A stretch of DNA of 48,669 nt, taken from NCBI GenBank assembly GCA_021296095.1, contig JAGWBB010000018.1:1-48669 (forward strand), written 5' to 3'. This DNA comes from Desulfurellaceae bacterium. GTDB lineage: Bacteria > Desulfobacterota > Binatia > Bin18. The notes beneath the pieces are model-generated. The model did not search any database. It was not told the DNA's origin and saw nothing but the letters and a program-made list of their open reading frames with translations. Numbering within the stretch: position 1 is the first letter of the stretch; every line of letters starts with the position of its first letter. This document shows, piece after piece, positions 1 through 8,452 of this stretch. The translations under genes were made by a program, and so were the position numbers.

Positions 1-128
1 GTATCTCTTATGCCAATGGCTTGGCGGATACGTTCAAGCTTGCGTTGTAGGAACCGCTCGGGCAAGCCGCAGATCGGAAACGCCATGACCCGATTACAGG
101 TGTACCCGGCAACCCTGAGGGAGCCAGC

Positions 129-393
129 ATGGGAGTCCTGATTGACGGCACGTGGGAAAAAGACCGAGACGGAGGCAGACTGGCGCGTATTCCCAACGCT
201 GGTGCGTTTCGACGCGGTGTATCACGGCCACTTCTGCAACCTGCGCCGACTGATCGACTGTCCCAATCTGTGGGCCTACACGAAACGCCTGTACGTCCTG
301 CCCGGCGTCAAAGACACGGTGTTTCTCGACCACATCAAGAATCACTACTATGCGAGCCACGCGATTATTAGAGCGTTTTACGTTAGGCTGTAG
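129..393 (+). pseudogene. Glutathionyl-hydroquinone reductase remnant with internal deletion
   Basis: The ATG at 129 opens with MGVLIDGTWEKD, which looks like the amino end of glutathionyl-hydroquinone reductases (Xi-class GST, YqjG/ECM4 type). After 12 codons the similarity jumps, with a +1 frame change near 165, into the family's C-terminal helical domain: EADWRVFPTLVRFDAVYHGH, then CNLRRLIDCPNLWAY and HIKNHYYASH. The whole thioredoxin-like domain, with its catalytic cysteine, and the first half of the C-terminal domain are missing, roughly 200 of about 320 residues. The usual ending after YYxSHPxINP is also lost. Intact enzymes reduce glutathionyl-hydroquinones in the cytoplasm; this copy cannot. 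Family assignment rests on recalled conserved motifs and is fairly firm. Confidence 0.75.
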
Positions 394-464
394 CCAAGCC
401 GTTCCGCTCTCGTCTGGTGGGGCCTGTAAGCTCTCCCGGCGGTGGGCCGTCACCCCAAATTGTT

Positions 465-875
465 CTAGCTATCGAATGTCCCGCCAATAGCGGCCGTGTC
501 GTTGTATTCGCGCAGGTAGGCGAGCTTCCCATCCGGCGCGAATCGGAACTCCCACACGAACGGCATGTCGCAGGCGCGACCCGTTTCTATCGATCTGCCG
601 TTTTTTTCGACCCCGGGCGCCGCCAGAATGCGCGTCTCCGGGTCGTAAATAAAATCGTGGAAGACGAGTTCGCCGTTGGCCGCCTTCTCTGTCAGGTGCG
701 CGAAATAGTGTTGTAGTCCCGACACACCCTCGTAGCGGCCGCCAAACGGCACATGGGACGGCAGAAAATTTTCCCAGACGAAATCGTCGGTCATCATTTT
801 CACGCACTCGGGGAAGTCGGTCAGGAGGAGTTTCAGATACCTGTTGACTGTGTCGATCGCCTGTTGTTTTGTCAT
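465..875 (-). CDS. SnoaL-like / NTF2-fold protein
   Basis: 136 residues, about the usual length of a single SnoaL-like (NTF2-superfamily) domain. An N-terminal helix (TKQQAIDTVNRYLKLL) is followed by an aspartate-rich segment, MMTDDFVWEN, and the GRYEGVSGLQHYF pattern typical of the cone-shaped alpha+beta barrel. The last third alternates short strands (VWEFRF, LAYLREYNDT), as in nuclear-transport-factor-2-like polyketide cyclases and limonene-epoxide-hydrolase relatives. Members bind small hydrophobic molecules and may be enzymes or binding proteins; the substrate cannot be told here. The ATG at 875 has a strong upstream site (GAGGAGAGGAT). It lies just downstream of a P450 remnant on the same strand, so it may be the survivor of a broken catabolic operon. 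Confidence 0.75.
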   Translation of the reverse strand: MTKQQAIDTVNRYLKLLLTDFPECVKMMTDDFVWENFLPSHVPFGGRYEGVSGLQHYFAHLTEKAANGELVFHDFIYDPETRILAAPGVEKNGRSIETGRACDMPFVWEFRFAPDGKLAYLREYNDTAAIGGTFDS

Positions 876-944
876 ATCCTCTCCTCGGTCATATACCTGT
901 GGAGGTTGGTGAGCACCATCTGCTCCTCCTTTTTTGTCCGAACC

Positions 945-1245
945 TTACGCTCCTGCCGTATCAAATTGGAGCGGCCAAGTCTGTGGGCCTCGGACAACCA
1001 TCGACGTAATCTGCTCGACCCGTTCTATCGCACGGGTAAAAGGCGGACACTCGAACAACAACTCTCCGGCCTTCCAGCCGAGCCCACGGCGCGCCCAAGC
1101 GATAATGGATGCCATAGCCAAAGGCGATGTGATCTTGCGGATTGCGGGCGATGTCAAAGCGGTCCGGCTCAGGGAATTGAGCACGAGCACGTTCTGTCCG
1201 GCTGGAATCTTCCCGCCTTCCAACTCTACTAGCGTGAACACGCCC
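945..1245 (-). pseudogene. Cytochrome P450 C-terminal remnant, frameshifted
   Basis: About the last 100 codons of a bacterial cytochrome P450, in pieces. One frame reads VELEGGKIPAGQNVLVLNS (the strand before the heme loop). A second frame reads FPEPDRFDIARNPQDHIAFG and then YGIHYRLGAPWARLEG. The first frame resumes with RAIERVEQITSMVVRGPQ and a typical C-terminal PLQFDTA. The heme-ligand loop should read FGxGxHxCxG, but the cysteine is an arginine here, so the gene would be dead even without its two compensating frameshifts. A stop codon sits directly before the first segment and no upstream P450 sequence is seen. The host gene was presumably a CYP of the soluble bacterial class. Confidence 0.8.
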
Positions 1246-1340
1246 TAGCGAAACCGCGCGCAAGTCTTGACCCGCCATGACCGAGTGGCGTACAGGATAA
1301 GGAGTCGTTCGGAGTCTCACATCAGGAAGGAGGGATTGTT

Positions 1341-1841
1341 ATGGCAAGACCAAGAGGAATGTCCCATGTTGCGCTGTGCGCCCGCGACTTTGACCGCTCG
1401 CTGCATTTCTACCGCGATCTGCTCGGCTTCAAGGTCGCCCAGGAGGGCACCAACGTCGAAGGCCAAGGCGAGGATGCGGGCATCTACCGGGTCAAAAACC
1501 GCAAGATCAAATTTGCCACCCTGCGCTACGGTCGGGTGAAAAAGGGGCCGTACGGCATGACTGAGGACGCCCCGATCGTGGTCATCATCGCGCCGGAAGG
1601 CAAGCCGCCGACCGGCCGAAGCATCAAGGTCGATCAGGTCGGCATCTCGCATATCGGCTTCTGGGTCAAAGGGCTCAACGCGATGTACAGAGACCTCAAG
1701 GCCAAGGGGGTGAAGTTCGCCGCCGCGCCGCACGTCCTGGCCAAGACCAAAGAGGGCACCATCCGCAGCGCGTTTGCCGAAGACCCGGATGGCATCCTGA
1801 TCCAGCTCGACGAAATGGTCCCGGCCAAGCAGGCCGCCTAA
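1341..1841 (+). CDS. VOC-family (glyoxalase-fold) protein
   Basis: 166 residues with two beta-alpha-beta-beta-beta modules of the vicinal-oxygen-chelate fold. Module one starts MSHVALCARDFDRSLHFYRD (candidate ligand His9) and module two VGISHIGFWVKGLNAMYRDL (His104). The second module ends DPDGILIQLDE, where the usual metal-ligand glutamate of LIEL is a glutamine (Gln155), which some glyoxalase I enzymes tolerate. Relatives include glyoxalases, fosfomycin-resistance thiol transferases, extradiol dioxygenases and epimerases; the substrate cannot be predicted. The ATG is preceded by a strong site, GGAAGGAGGG. It stands alone between the P450 remnant and the convergent TPR gene. Confidence 0.85.
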   Translation: MARPRGMSHVALCARDFDRSLHFYRDLLGFKVAQEGTNVEGQGEDAGIYRVKNRKIKFATLRYGRVKKGPYGMTEDAPIVVIIAPEGKPPTGRSIKVDQVGISHIGFWVKGLNAMYRDLKAKGVKFAAAPHVLAKTKEGTIRSAFAEDPDGILIQLDEMVPAKQAA

Positions 1842-1851
1842 ACCTGCGGGC

Positions 1852-2604
1852 TCAGGCATTCCGGGCGCGGATTGCCTGAGCCCGAGCTTCCGCCTCTTGG
1901 GCCTCGGCCTCACGCTCCATCTTCCTCAGCAGTCGCGCCTCGGCCTCCAGCACGGCCGCCACCGCTGGGTGCTCCGGGCCGAGCGCCTCTTCCCTGACGC
2001 GCAGCGCCCGCTCAAAAACCGCCCGAGCCTCCGGGTAGTGCCCTTGGCCGACGTAGGTCTCGCCCAGGCCAACCAGACTGCTGGCGACAGACGGATGGTG
2101 GGGGCCAAAGGCGTCCTGTCTGATGTCCAACGACCGCTTGAACAGCTCCTCGGCCTCGGCATAACGGCTCTGGTCGCCATAGATCGCGGCCAGGGTGTTG
2201 ATGCTGTTGGTGAGGCTCATGTGACGCGCGCCGTGAAGGTTTTCCTTGATCGCCAGCGAGCGCTTGATCAGGCTTTCGGCCTCGGCGTATTGACTGCGGT
2301 CACGGCACAGCGAGGCCAGGTTGTTGAGGCTCTGGGCGACGAGCAGATGGGTGGGCTCGAGCAGCGCTTCGCGAATGGCCAGGGCGCGTCGATACAAGGG
2401 CTCGGCCCGGTCATATTTGTTCTGATTATGGTACAGATTGGCCAGATTGTTCAGGACCAACGCCAGGCGCAGGTCTTCCTGACCGGACTGTTCGACCTCT
2501 TCGAGGGCGGCCACAAAGAGGTCCTCGGCTTCGGCGTAGCGGCCCTGCAGGTGGAGTTGGGTCGCGGCGTGATTCTTGGCCTCCCAGGATGAATCGTCAC
2601 TCAT
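1852..2604 (-). CDS. Kinesin-light-chain-type TPR protein
   Basis: 250 residues made almost wholly of about five 42-residue tetratricopeptide repeats (for example NLANLYHNQNKYDRAEPLY and SLNNLASLCRDRSQYAEAE), followed by a short charged C-terminal helix rich in Ala and Glu. The 42-residue period and the A-x-A-E pairs are those of kinesin-light-chain/TPR_12 repeats, which form protein-binding superhelices. No enzymatic domain, signal peptide or membrane segment is seen. The frame is open further upstream, but ATG 2604 is preferred because AGGAG lies 8 bases before it and the upstream translation is low-complexity. It follows the Nramp-related transporter by 11 bases on the same strand and is probably co-transcribed. 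Confidence 0.85.
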   Translation of the reverse strand: MSDDSSWEAKNHAATQLHLQGRYAEAEDLFVAALEEVEQSGQEDLRLALVLNNLANLYHNQNKYDRAEPLYRRALAIREALLEPTHLLVAQSLNNLASLCRDRSQYAEAESLIKRSLAIKENLHGARHMSLTNSINTLAAIYGDQSRYAEAEELFKRSLDIRQDAFGPHHPSVASSLVGLGETYVGQGHYPEARAVFERALRVREEALGPEHPAVAAVLEAEARLLRKMEREAEAQEAEARAQAIRARNA

Positions 2605-2615
2605 GGTTCGTTCTC

Positions 2616-4517
2616 CTATGGCAGCAGGTCGCCGCGCAGACTCCAGCCCAGCTGGGCGTCGAGCCGGGCGTCGAGCGCCATGAAACTCATGAAAAAGTAC
2701 CAGCCCGAGCAGCCCAGCAGGGCCAGCTGTTTCCACCACCGGGGTTGCAGGGCGGGCGGCAGAAAGCGGCGGTTGACGTACAGCGTATGCAGGGCGCTGA
2801 CCGCCAGCAGAAACCCGGCGATATTCGACATGATCAGAATCATCGTCAGCGGTCGGGCGATCTGCATGGCGATGGAACACCAGGTGACATACATGCCGAT
2901 GATCAGGTAGTAGATCTTGTACACGTTATGGGGCGGCATATGGCGGGCCAGAATAAAGGCCGAGCCGACCAGCCAGGCCGTGCCGAACACGAAGACGCTG
3001 ACGGTCGTGCGCCACTCGACCCACATGCCGTCGGCGCCGGCCGTCTGGCCGACCCTGAGCGCCGACATGGCGACGCAGCCGAGCACGCTGAACAGGTAGA
3101 TCAGCACCAGCGGGGTCAGGACACGGGTCTCAAGCCGGTCGGCCCGCATGCTGGCGGCCAGCCGTCGCACGGCCCATATCGCGGCCGGCACGCCGTACAC
3201 AAAGGCGGTCGCCAGCAGCAGCTGGGGGCTGGACAGGAGCCCGGACCGCCACACGCCCAGCAGCCCGAGCCCGACCAGGCCGGCCGTCGCCGACCACACC
3301 AGGCGCGATCCCCTGGCCGTCCGCTCCGGCTGGCTGCCGGTCCAGATCATATCGCTCCAGCGCCGGCCGATGGCGTCCATACTGCCGAGCTGGCTGGAGA
3401 ACAACACCCAGAAGCCGCACACCAGGGTGAGATACCAGAAGACGGCGCCATAGCGGCTGGCAATGCCCTCGGCCTGAAACGCCGCCGCCTGCCACTGGCC
3501 CAGACTCCGGCTCGGATCGATGAACTCAACGGCCAGGATAGCCGGCAGGGCAATGCCCAGCATGGCCCCTCCGCCCCAGATCAGAGCCTGGTCGAACAGA
3601 ATGTACTTCCACCACTCCCGAAAGCGACGCAGGCTGTCTGGGGTGACCGGAAAGACCATGCCCAGGTGCGACAGGCTGATCTCTTTGCCGCCGACCGCAG
3701 ACGGAATGGCGCCGACCAGAGAGCCCATGCCCCAGCCTTTGTCGCGGACATAATTGCTGATCGCCGCGTTGCCCAAACCGCCCGCCCCGGCAAAGGCGGC
3801 AAAGCCGGCAATCAGCGCCCAGTCGAGGGCCTGTCCGTCGGGGAAGTAGCCGAAGTTGACAAAACCGGCCAAGACCAAGCCCCACGACCGGCCGCTGACC
3901 ATAAAAAGGTCAACAAACAGCAGATAGCTGAAGATCCACACGACCATGAAGGTGATCGTCACCTGGAGCATGGTGTAGACCTTGCCGCCAAACAGCACCA
4001 GGCCGGCGCACACGGCAAAAATCGCGTAGGCACAGGCGGTGACCAGAACGGCGTCAGCCTGGCTCGGCATGACGTAGGCGTCGTGCTGCACGCTCAGGAT
4101 GCCGGCGGCGACTGCGGTGGCGGCATTGGTGGCCAGGCCCGGCCACAGCACGCCGGCGTCCAGGCTCAGATACCACATGCTGTACCACTTGCTACCGGGC
4201 CAGCAGCGCATATAGCCGGTGAAGATCGGCTCACCGGTGGCCAGGGCGTAGCGGGCGACCTCCTGGTTCAGACACGACTGGAGGACGACCGAAACCGTGG
4301 CGATCCACAGCATGCTGCCGGCGTATTTGGCGGTCAGGGCCGGGCCGAGCAGCCACTCGCCGCTGCCGATGGCGGCCCCGACCAGGATGACCCCGGGCCC
4401 GATTTCGCGTAGGGCATTGCGGACGCTGAAGCGCGGCGGGGCGGGCAGCTCGCCGACGTTCCAGGCCGGCAGACGGCCCGGGTCGGGAAATGCCTGGCTG
4501 TCGCGGCGGCTAGGCAA
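2616..4517 (-). CDS. Nramp-superfamily-related transporter without DPGN motif
   Basis: 633 residues with many hydrophobic segments (first near residues 40-60), related to the Nramp/MntH group in overall pattern but much longer than a typical 400-450-residue Nramp. In Nramp the first membrane segment carries DPGN, which binds the metal ion. Here the equivalent stretch reads GPGVILVGAAIGSGEWLLGP, with no Asp-Pro-Gly-Asn, and no MPHN motif is found in the middle of the protein. Mn2+/Fe2+ transport is therefore doubtful and the substrate unknown. Translation probably starts at TTG 4517, because no ATG lies before the first membrane segment. That start overlaps the upstream LLM gene by 8 bases (TTGCCTAG), suggesting translational coupling. 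Confidence 0.75.
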   Translation of the reverse strand: MPSRRDSQAFPDPGRLPAWNVGELPAPPRFSVRNALREIGPGVILVGAAIGSGEWLLGPALTAKYAGSMLWIATVSVVLQSCLNQEVARYALATGEPIFTGYMRCWPGSKWYSMWYLSLDAGVLWPGLATNAATAVAAGILSVQHDAYVMPSQADAVLVTACAYAIFAVCAGLVLFGGKVYTMLQVTITFMVVWIFSYLLFVDLFMVSGRSWGLVLAGFVNFGYFPDGQALDWALIAGFAAFAGAGGLGNAAISNYVRDKGWGMGSLVGAIPSAVGGKEISLSHLGMVFPVTPDSLRRFREWWKYILFDQALIWGGGAMLGIALPAILAVEFIDPSRSLGQWQAAAFQAEGIASRYGAVFWYLTLVCGFWVLFSSQLGSMDAIGRRWSDMIWTGSQPERTARGSRLVWSATAGLVGLGLLGVWRSGLLSSPQLLLATAFVYGVPAAIWAVRRLAASMRADRLETRVLTPLVLIYLFSVLGCVAMSALRVGQTAGADGMWVEWRTTVSVFVFGTAWLVGSAFILARHMPPHNVYKIYYLIIGMYVTWCSIAMQIARPLTMILIMSNIAGFLLAVSALHTLYVNRRFLPPALQPRWWKQLALLGCSGWYFFMSFMALDARLDAQLGWSLRGDLLP

Positions 4518-5547
4518 ACTCCGGCATCACTTCCTGGGCGAAGACCTCCAGCCCATGCTTGGCCCGGGCCGGATCCCGCGCCCCGGCGTGCATGTAGAAG
4601 GCTACCTGCTCAATGCCGAACTCGTCCCGTAGCTCCCCCAGCCGCCGCCGGCAGTCTTGCGGGTTGCCGACAATCGCCCGCTCCTCCAGATTGTCGGGCA
4701 GGGATTGCATCAGCTCGAGGAAGGCCCGGAGCGGATCGCCCGAGCGCAGCTGGGCCATCGCCTCGGGCGGCGCAAATGACGAGACCAAGTCAATATAATT
4801 GCGGGTACACTCTTTGGCCTCGGCCAGGGCCCGCTGTCGGTCGTGATCGACAAACAGGAAAAAGATAAAGGTTTCCTGCTGCCCGGTGTGGCCGTGCTCT
4901 TTGAGCAGCGCCCGGTAGCGCTCGACCCGACGCCGCACCTCGGGGTGGGGCGCGGACAGCCACGGCACGACAAAGGCGTTGTCGCCCAGCCGCCCGGCGG
5001 TTTCAAACGATTCCAGGCTGAGCGTACCGCGATAGATCGGCGGATGAGGTTTCTGGGCCGGCTTGGGCGACACCGACAGTTCCGGTACCTGCCAGAACTG
5101 GCCCTGGTAGGAAAAACTGTCCTGGGTCCAGGCCCGGCGGATAATCTCCAGAGCCTCTTCGTAGCGCGCCTGACTCTCCTGGGGCGGAATGCAGAAACCC
5201 TCAAAATGCTTGGGAATGATTCCGCGTCCCGCCCCGAAGTCGAGCCGGCCGTTGCTCAGAATGTCGAGCATGGCGAAGTCCTCGGCCTTGCGCAGCGGGT
5301 TCTCGAACGGCAGCAGGCTGATGGCGGTGCCCAGCCGCAGGGTCGTGGTCTCGCGGGCCAGGGCGGTCAGAAACAGCTGGGGGCTGGGACAGATGCCGAA
5401 GGAGTAGAAGTGTTCCTCGCCCAGCCAGACCGAGTCAAAGCCGAGCTGTTCGGAGCGGATGACGAGGTCGAGGGTGTCCTGATAATAGCGACCCTCGTCC
5501 TGGCGATCCTGGAAAAAGTCGAACAGGGAAAACAGTCCGAATTTCAT
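4510..5547 (-). CDS. LLM-class flavin-dependent oxidoreductase
   Basis: 345 residues of the bacterial luciferase-like monooxygenase fold. It starts MKFGLFSLFDFFQDR; FDSVWLGEEHFY matches the family's early strand-helix unit, and LRLGTAISLLPFENPLRKAE and GRLDFGAGRGIIPKHFE match the conserved core. The C-terminal part contains the usual VGNPQDCRRRLGEL segment. Such proteins use FMNH2 or F420 to oxygenate or reduce small organic molecules; neither cofactor nor substrate can be fixed from sequence. ATG 5547 is chosen over the longer open frame because AGGAAG lies just upstream. It lies 28 bases after formate-THF ligase and overlaps the Nramp-related gene, forming one apparent transcript. Confidence 0.88.
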   Translation of the reverse strand: MKFGLFSLFDFFQDRQDEGRYYQDTLDLVIRSEQLGFDSVWLGEEHFYSFGICPSPQLFLTALARETTTLRLGTAISLLPFENPLRKAEDFAMLDILSNGRLDFGAGRGIIPKHFEGFCIPPQESQARYEEALEIIRRAWTQDSFSYQGQFWQVPELSVSPKPAQKPHPPIYRGTLSLESFETAGRLGDNAFVVPWLSAPHPEVRRRVERYRALLKEHGHTGQQETFIFFLFVDHDRQRALAEAKECTRNYIDLVSSFAPPEAMAQLRSGDPLRAFLELMQSLPDNLEERAIVGNPQDCRRRLGELRDEFGIEQVAFYMHAGARDPARAKHGLEVFAQEVMPEFA

Positions 5548-5575
5548 GATGCTTCCTCGTGTTGCGCGTTGCGGC

Positions 5576-7249
5576 CTAGAACATGCCCGAAATCCTGCCG
5601 GTCGCATCCATCTTCATGCCCAAGGCGGCCGGCTTGGCGGCCAGGCCCGGCATGGTCAGCATGTCTCCGGTCAGCGGCACGCAGAAACCCGCCCCGGCCG
5701 ACAGCCGAATCTCACGTACCGACAGGGTGAAGTCGCGCGGCCGGCCGTAGCGCTTGGGGTCGTCGGACAGCGACATCTGGGTTTTGGCCATGCAGACCGG
5801 AAAATGGCTGTAGCCGAGGTCGTCGATACGTCTGAGATCGGTCCGGGCGCGCGGTAGCAGGCTGATGTCGGCGGCGCCATAGATCTTCTGGGCGATGGCG
5901 CGAATCTTGTCCTCAATCGGCATGTCCGAGGGGTACAGAAAGCGCGGCGGCGGTGGGTCGTCCTGACACGCCTCGACAATCGCCTCGGCCAGGGCCAGGC
6001 CGCCCTCGCCGCCCTGACCGAACACGTCGATGACCGTGGCCGGCACGCCCAGGGCCTGGCACTCGTCTACGATGAGCTGGAGTTCGTCCGGGCTGTCGGC
6101 CGCAAAGCGGTTGACCGCAATGAGCGGTTGCAGGCCATAGGTGCGGATGCTCTCGGCGTGCTTGGCCAGATTGTCCATGCCCGCCTTGAGGCTGGTCAGG
6201 TCTGGTTTGGTGACCTCGGCAACGGGCGTGCCGCCGTGCATTTTCAGCGCTTTGGCGGTGGCTACCAGCACCACCGCCGACGGCCAGATGTTGGCCTCGC
6301 GGCACTTGATATCCAGAAACTTCTCGCCGCCCAGATCGAAGCCGAAACCGGCCTCGGTGACCACATAGTCGGCGTAGCTGAGGGCCAAGCGGGTTGCCAG
6401 CACGCTGTTGCAGCCGTGGGCAATGTTGGCGAACGGTCCGCCGTGGACAAAGGCCGGCACGCCTTCGACGGTCTGGACCAGATTCGGTTTCAGGGCGTCC
6501 CTGAGGATGATGGCCATGGCGTCAGGCGCCTGAACGTCGCGGGCCAGGACCGGCTGGCGCCCGCGGGTAAAGCCGACCACAATCCGCGACAGGCGTTCGA
6601 GCAGATCGGCCGGGCCGCTGCTCAGCGACAGAATGGCCATGATCTCAGACGCGGCGGTGATATCAAAGCCGTCCTCGCGCGGCACGCCCATCAGCCGGCC
6701 GCCCAGACCCAGGACGATCTGACGCAGCGCCCGGTCGTTCATGTCCATAACCCGCCGCCAGCGAATCTGACGCACGTCGCAGTCGGTCTGGCCGTGAAAC
6801 AGGGCGTTGTCGAGCATGGCGGCTAACAGGTTGTGGGCTGAGCTGACGGCGTGGATGTCGCCGGTGAAGTGCAGGTTGATGTCCTCCATCGGCAGGACCT
6901 GTGAGCGGCCGCCGCCACAGCCGCCGCCTTTGACGCCGAACACCGGTCCCATCGACGGCTCGCGGACGGCGACAGCGGCGTTTTTGCCCAGCCGCGCCAG
7001 GGCTTGGCCGAGGCCGATGGTGGTGGTGGTCTTTCCCTCACCCGCCGGGGTTGGGGTAATGGCGGAAACAAGAATGAGTTTGCCCTGGGGACGGGCGGCT
7101 GCGTCCGACAGCGCTTCGAGTCCGACCTTGGCTTTGACCCGACCGTAGAGTTCAAGGTGTTCAGGGGGAAGGGATAAGCGGGCCGCGATCTCCTCAATCG
7201 GTTTGAGGCTCACGGCTTGGGCCACCGCCAGATTCTGCTCACGGCTCAT
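5576..7249 (-). CDS. fhs: Formate--tetrahydrofolate ligase
   Basis: 557 residues, full length for 10-formyl-THF synthetase (EC 6.3.4.3), which makes 10-formyl-THF from formate, ATP and THF in the cytoplasm and feeds one-carbon units into purine synthesis, or the Wood-Ljungdahl methyl branch in acetogens. The ATP-binding loop TPTPAGEGKTTT is at residues 65-76. Further family blocks are REPSMGPVFGVKGGG, GGPFANIAHGCNSV and, near the end, VCMAKTQMSLSDDP. ATG 7249 follows GAAAGGA by about 10 bases; an in-frame TTG 18 bases upstream is less likely. It is the first gene of the minus-strand run and is divergent from the UPF0104-like gene. No other Wood-Ljungdahl gene is in view, so a biosynthetic role is more likely. 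Confidence 0.96.
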   Translation of the reverse strand: MSREQNLAVAQAVSLKPIEEIAARLSLPPEHLELYGRVKAKVGLEALSDAAARPQGKLILVSAITPTPAGEGKTTTTIGLGQALARLGKNAAVAVREPSMGPVFGVKGGGCGGGRSQVLPMEDINLHFTGDIHAVSSAHNLLAAMLDNALFHGQTDCDVRQIRWRRVMDMNDRALRQIVLGLGGRLMGVPREDGFDITAASEIMAILSLSSGPADLLERLSRIVVGFTRGRQPVLARDVQAPDAMAIILRDALKPNLVQTVEGVPAFVHGGPFANIAHGCNSVLATRLALSYADYVVTEAGFGFDLGGEKFLDIKCREANIWPSAVVLVATAKALKMHGGTPVAEVTKPDLTSLKAGMDNLAKHAESIRTYGLQPLIAVNRFAADSPDELQLIVDECQALGVPATVIDVFGQGGEGGLALAEAIVEACQDDPPPPRFLYPSDMPIEDKIRAIAQKIYGAADISLLPRARTDLRRIDDLGYSHFPVCMAKTQMSLSDDPKRYGRPRDFTLSVREIRLSAGAGFCVPLTGDMLTMPGLAAKPAALGMKMDATGRISGMF

Positions 7250-7426
7250 ACGGCTGATTCCTTTCAAAAACGGACGCTGATGACCCCCCGAGCCGGAAGA
7301 CTTCCCCGTCCGCCTGTCTGGTCTCTGCTGCCGGATTGTTCACCCGGAGGCAAAGGCTTGTCAAGCAGGCAGCGCGTGATATACACAGGGCCGCCTGCAC
7401 GGCAGCCCACGGAATTCGGAGGAAGC

Positions 7427-8452
7427 ATGGCAGCGGCACGGGGCGACTCGCATCGCGTACGGAATCTGGCGCTCAGCCTGGTCGTCAGCGGCGGTTTTCT
7501 GTACCTGGCCTTTCGGAATGTCGAACTCGACGAGCTGGGCCAGGCCCTGGCCCGGGTGGATGGCGGCTGGCTGCTGGTGGCGGTGATTGTCAGCCTGCTG
7601 ATCATGGTGTTCCGCGCCTGGCGCTGGCAACTGGAACTCCGCCCCCTCGAACATGTACCGGTCGGTCGGCTGTGGGTCGTGACCTCGGTCGCCTATATGG
7701 CCATCAATCTGCTGCCGGTCCGCCTGGGCGAGATCGTCCGGCCCTGGCTGCTGTCGCGCCGCTCGGGCGTGTCATTCTCGAATGTGATCGGCAATCTGGT
7801 GGTCGAGAAGATGATGGATTCGATTTGCATCGTCTTGTATATGCTGGCCGGCCTGCTGTTTATTGAAAGCCTGCCCGTCTGGGTCCGCCAAGGCGCTCTG
7901 GTCCCGGCCACGATTGCCGGCGTCTTCGTGTCCGTGGTCGTGCTGTTCTGGTGGAAGGGTGAGGCGTTCATTGATCGCTGGGTCCTCCGCCTGCTGCCGG
8001 CACGCTTTGGCGGTCGGGTCAAAAGCATTCTGGCTGCGGTGACTGCCGGGATGCGGATTCTGCCCAATCCCGGCCTACTGCTAGCGGTGTTTGTGGTCTC
8101 GCTGGCGCTGTGGTTTCTGCCGATTGTGTCGAGCTATATCATGATCCGCGCCTTCGATCTGAACGCCCCGTTCAGCGCTGCCCTGGTGGTGTTCATTTTC
8201 ATCGGCTTTGGCACGGCGCTGCCCAATCTGCCGGGCATGATCGGCCCCTATCAATACGCCTGCCAGCTGGCGTTGGGGCTGTTCGGGGTCAGTCAGGTAG
8301 ACGGGCTGGCCTATGGTATAGTGCTGAACGCCGTCCAGTTCCTGACCCTGGTGGCCCAGGGTCTGTGCGCCCTGCCGATTGCCGGTGTCCGTTTTGCCGA
8401 TATTCGCAAGGCCGGTGATGAGGTGAAGCTGGAAGGCGCACCGGCCAGCTAG
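7427..8452 (+). CDS. UPF0104/LPG-synthase-type membrane protein
   Basis: 341 residues with about seven or eight hydrophobic segments, resembling the integral-membrane flippase-like half of lysylphosphatidylglycerol synthases (UPF0104, AglD2-like). Recognisable features are the start NLALSLVVSGGFLYLAFRNV, then MVFRAWRWQLELRPL, LLPVRLGEIVRPWLL (the LP-x-RxGE signature) and GTALPNLPGMIGPYQ. The soluble aminoacyl-transferase domain of MprF is absent, as is usual for this stand-alone family. Members are thought to move lipids or lipid-linked sugars, but function is not established. ATG 7427 is chosen for its GGAGGAAG site. Its TAG overlaps the TAG of the convergent phosphatidyltransferase in a shared CTAG, and both proteins plausibly act on membrane lipids. 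Confidence 0.85.
   Translation: MAAARGDSHRVRNLALSLVVSGGFLYLAFRNVELDELGQALARVDGGWLLVAVIVSLLIMVFRAWRWQLELRPLEHVPVGRLWVVTSVAYMAINLLPVRLGEIVRPWLLSRRSGVSFSNVIGNLVVEKMMDSICIVLYMLAGLLFIESLPVWVRQGALVPATIAGVFVSVVVLFWWKGEAFIDRWVLRLLPARFGGRVKSILAAVTAGMRILPNPGLLLAVFVVSLALWFLPIVSSYIMIRAFDLNAPFSAALVVFIFIGFGTALPNLPGMIGPYQYACQLALGLFGVSQVDGLAYGIVLNAVQFLTLVAQGLCALPIAGVRFADIRKAGDEVKLEGAPAS

Noticed and set aside
2589-4412. A 607-codon plus-strand open frame opposite the Nramp-related gene
   Set aside because: It is the antisense shadow of a GC-rich gene: Gln/Gly/Ala/Arg-rich translation, no domains, while the minus strand gives a clear membrane protein.
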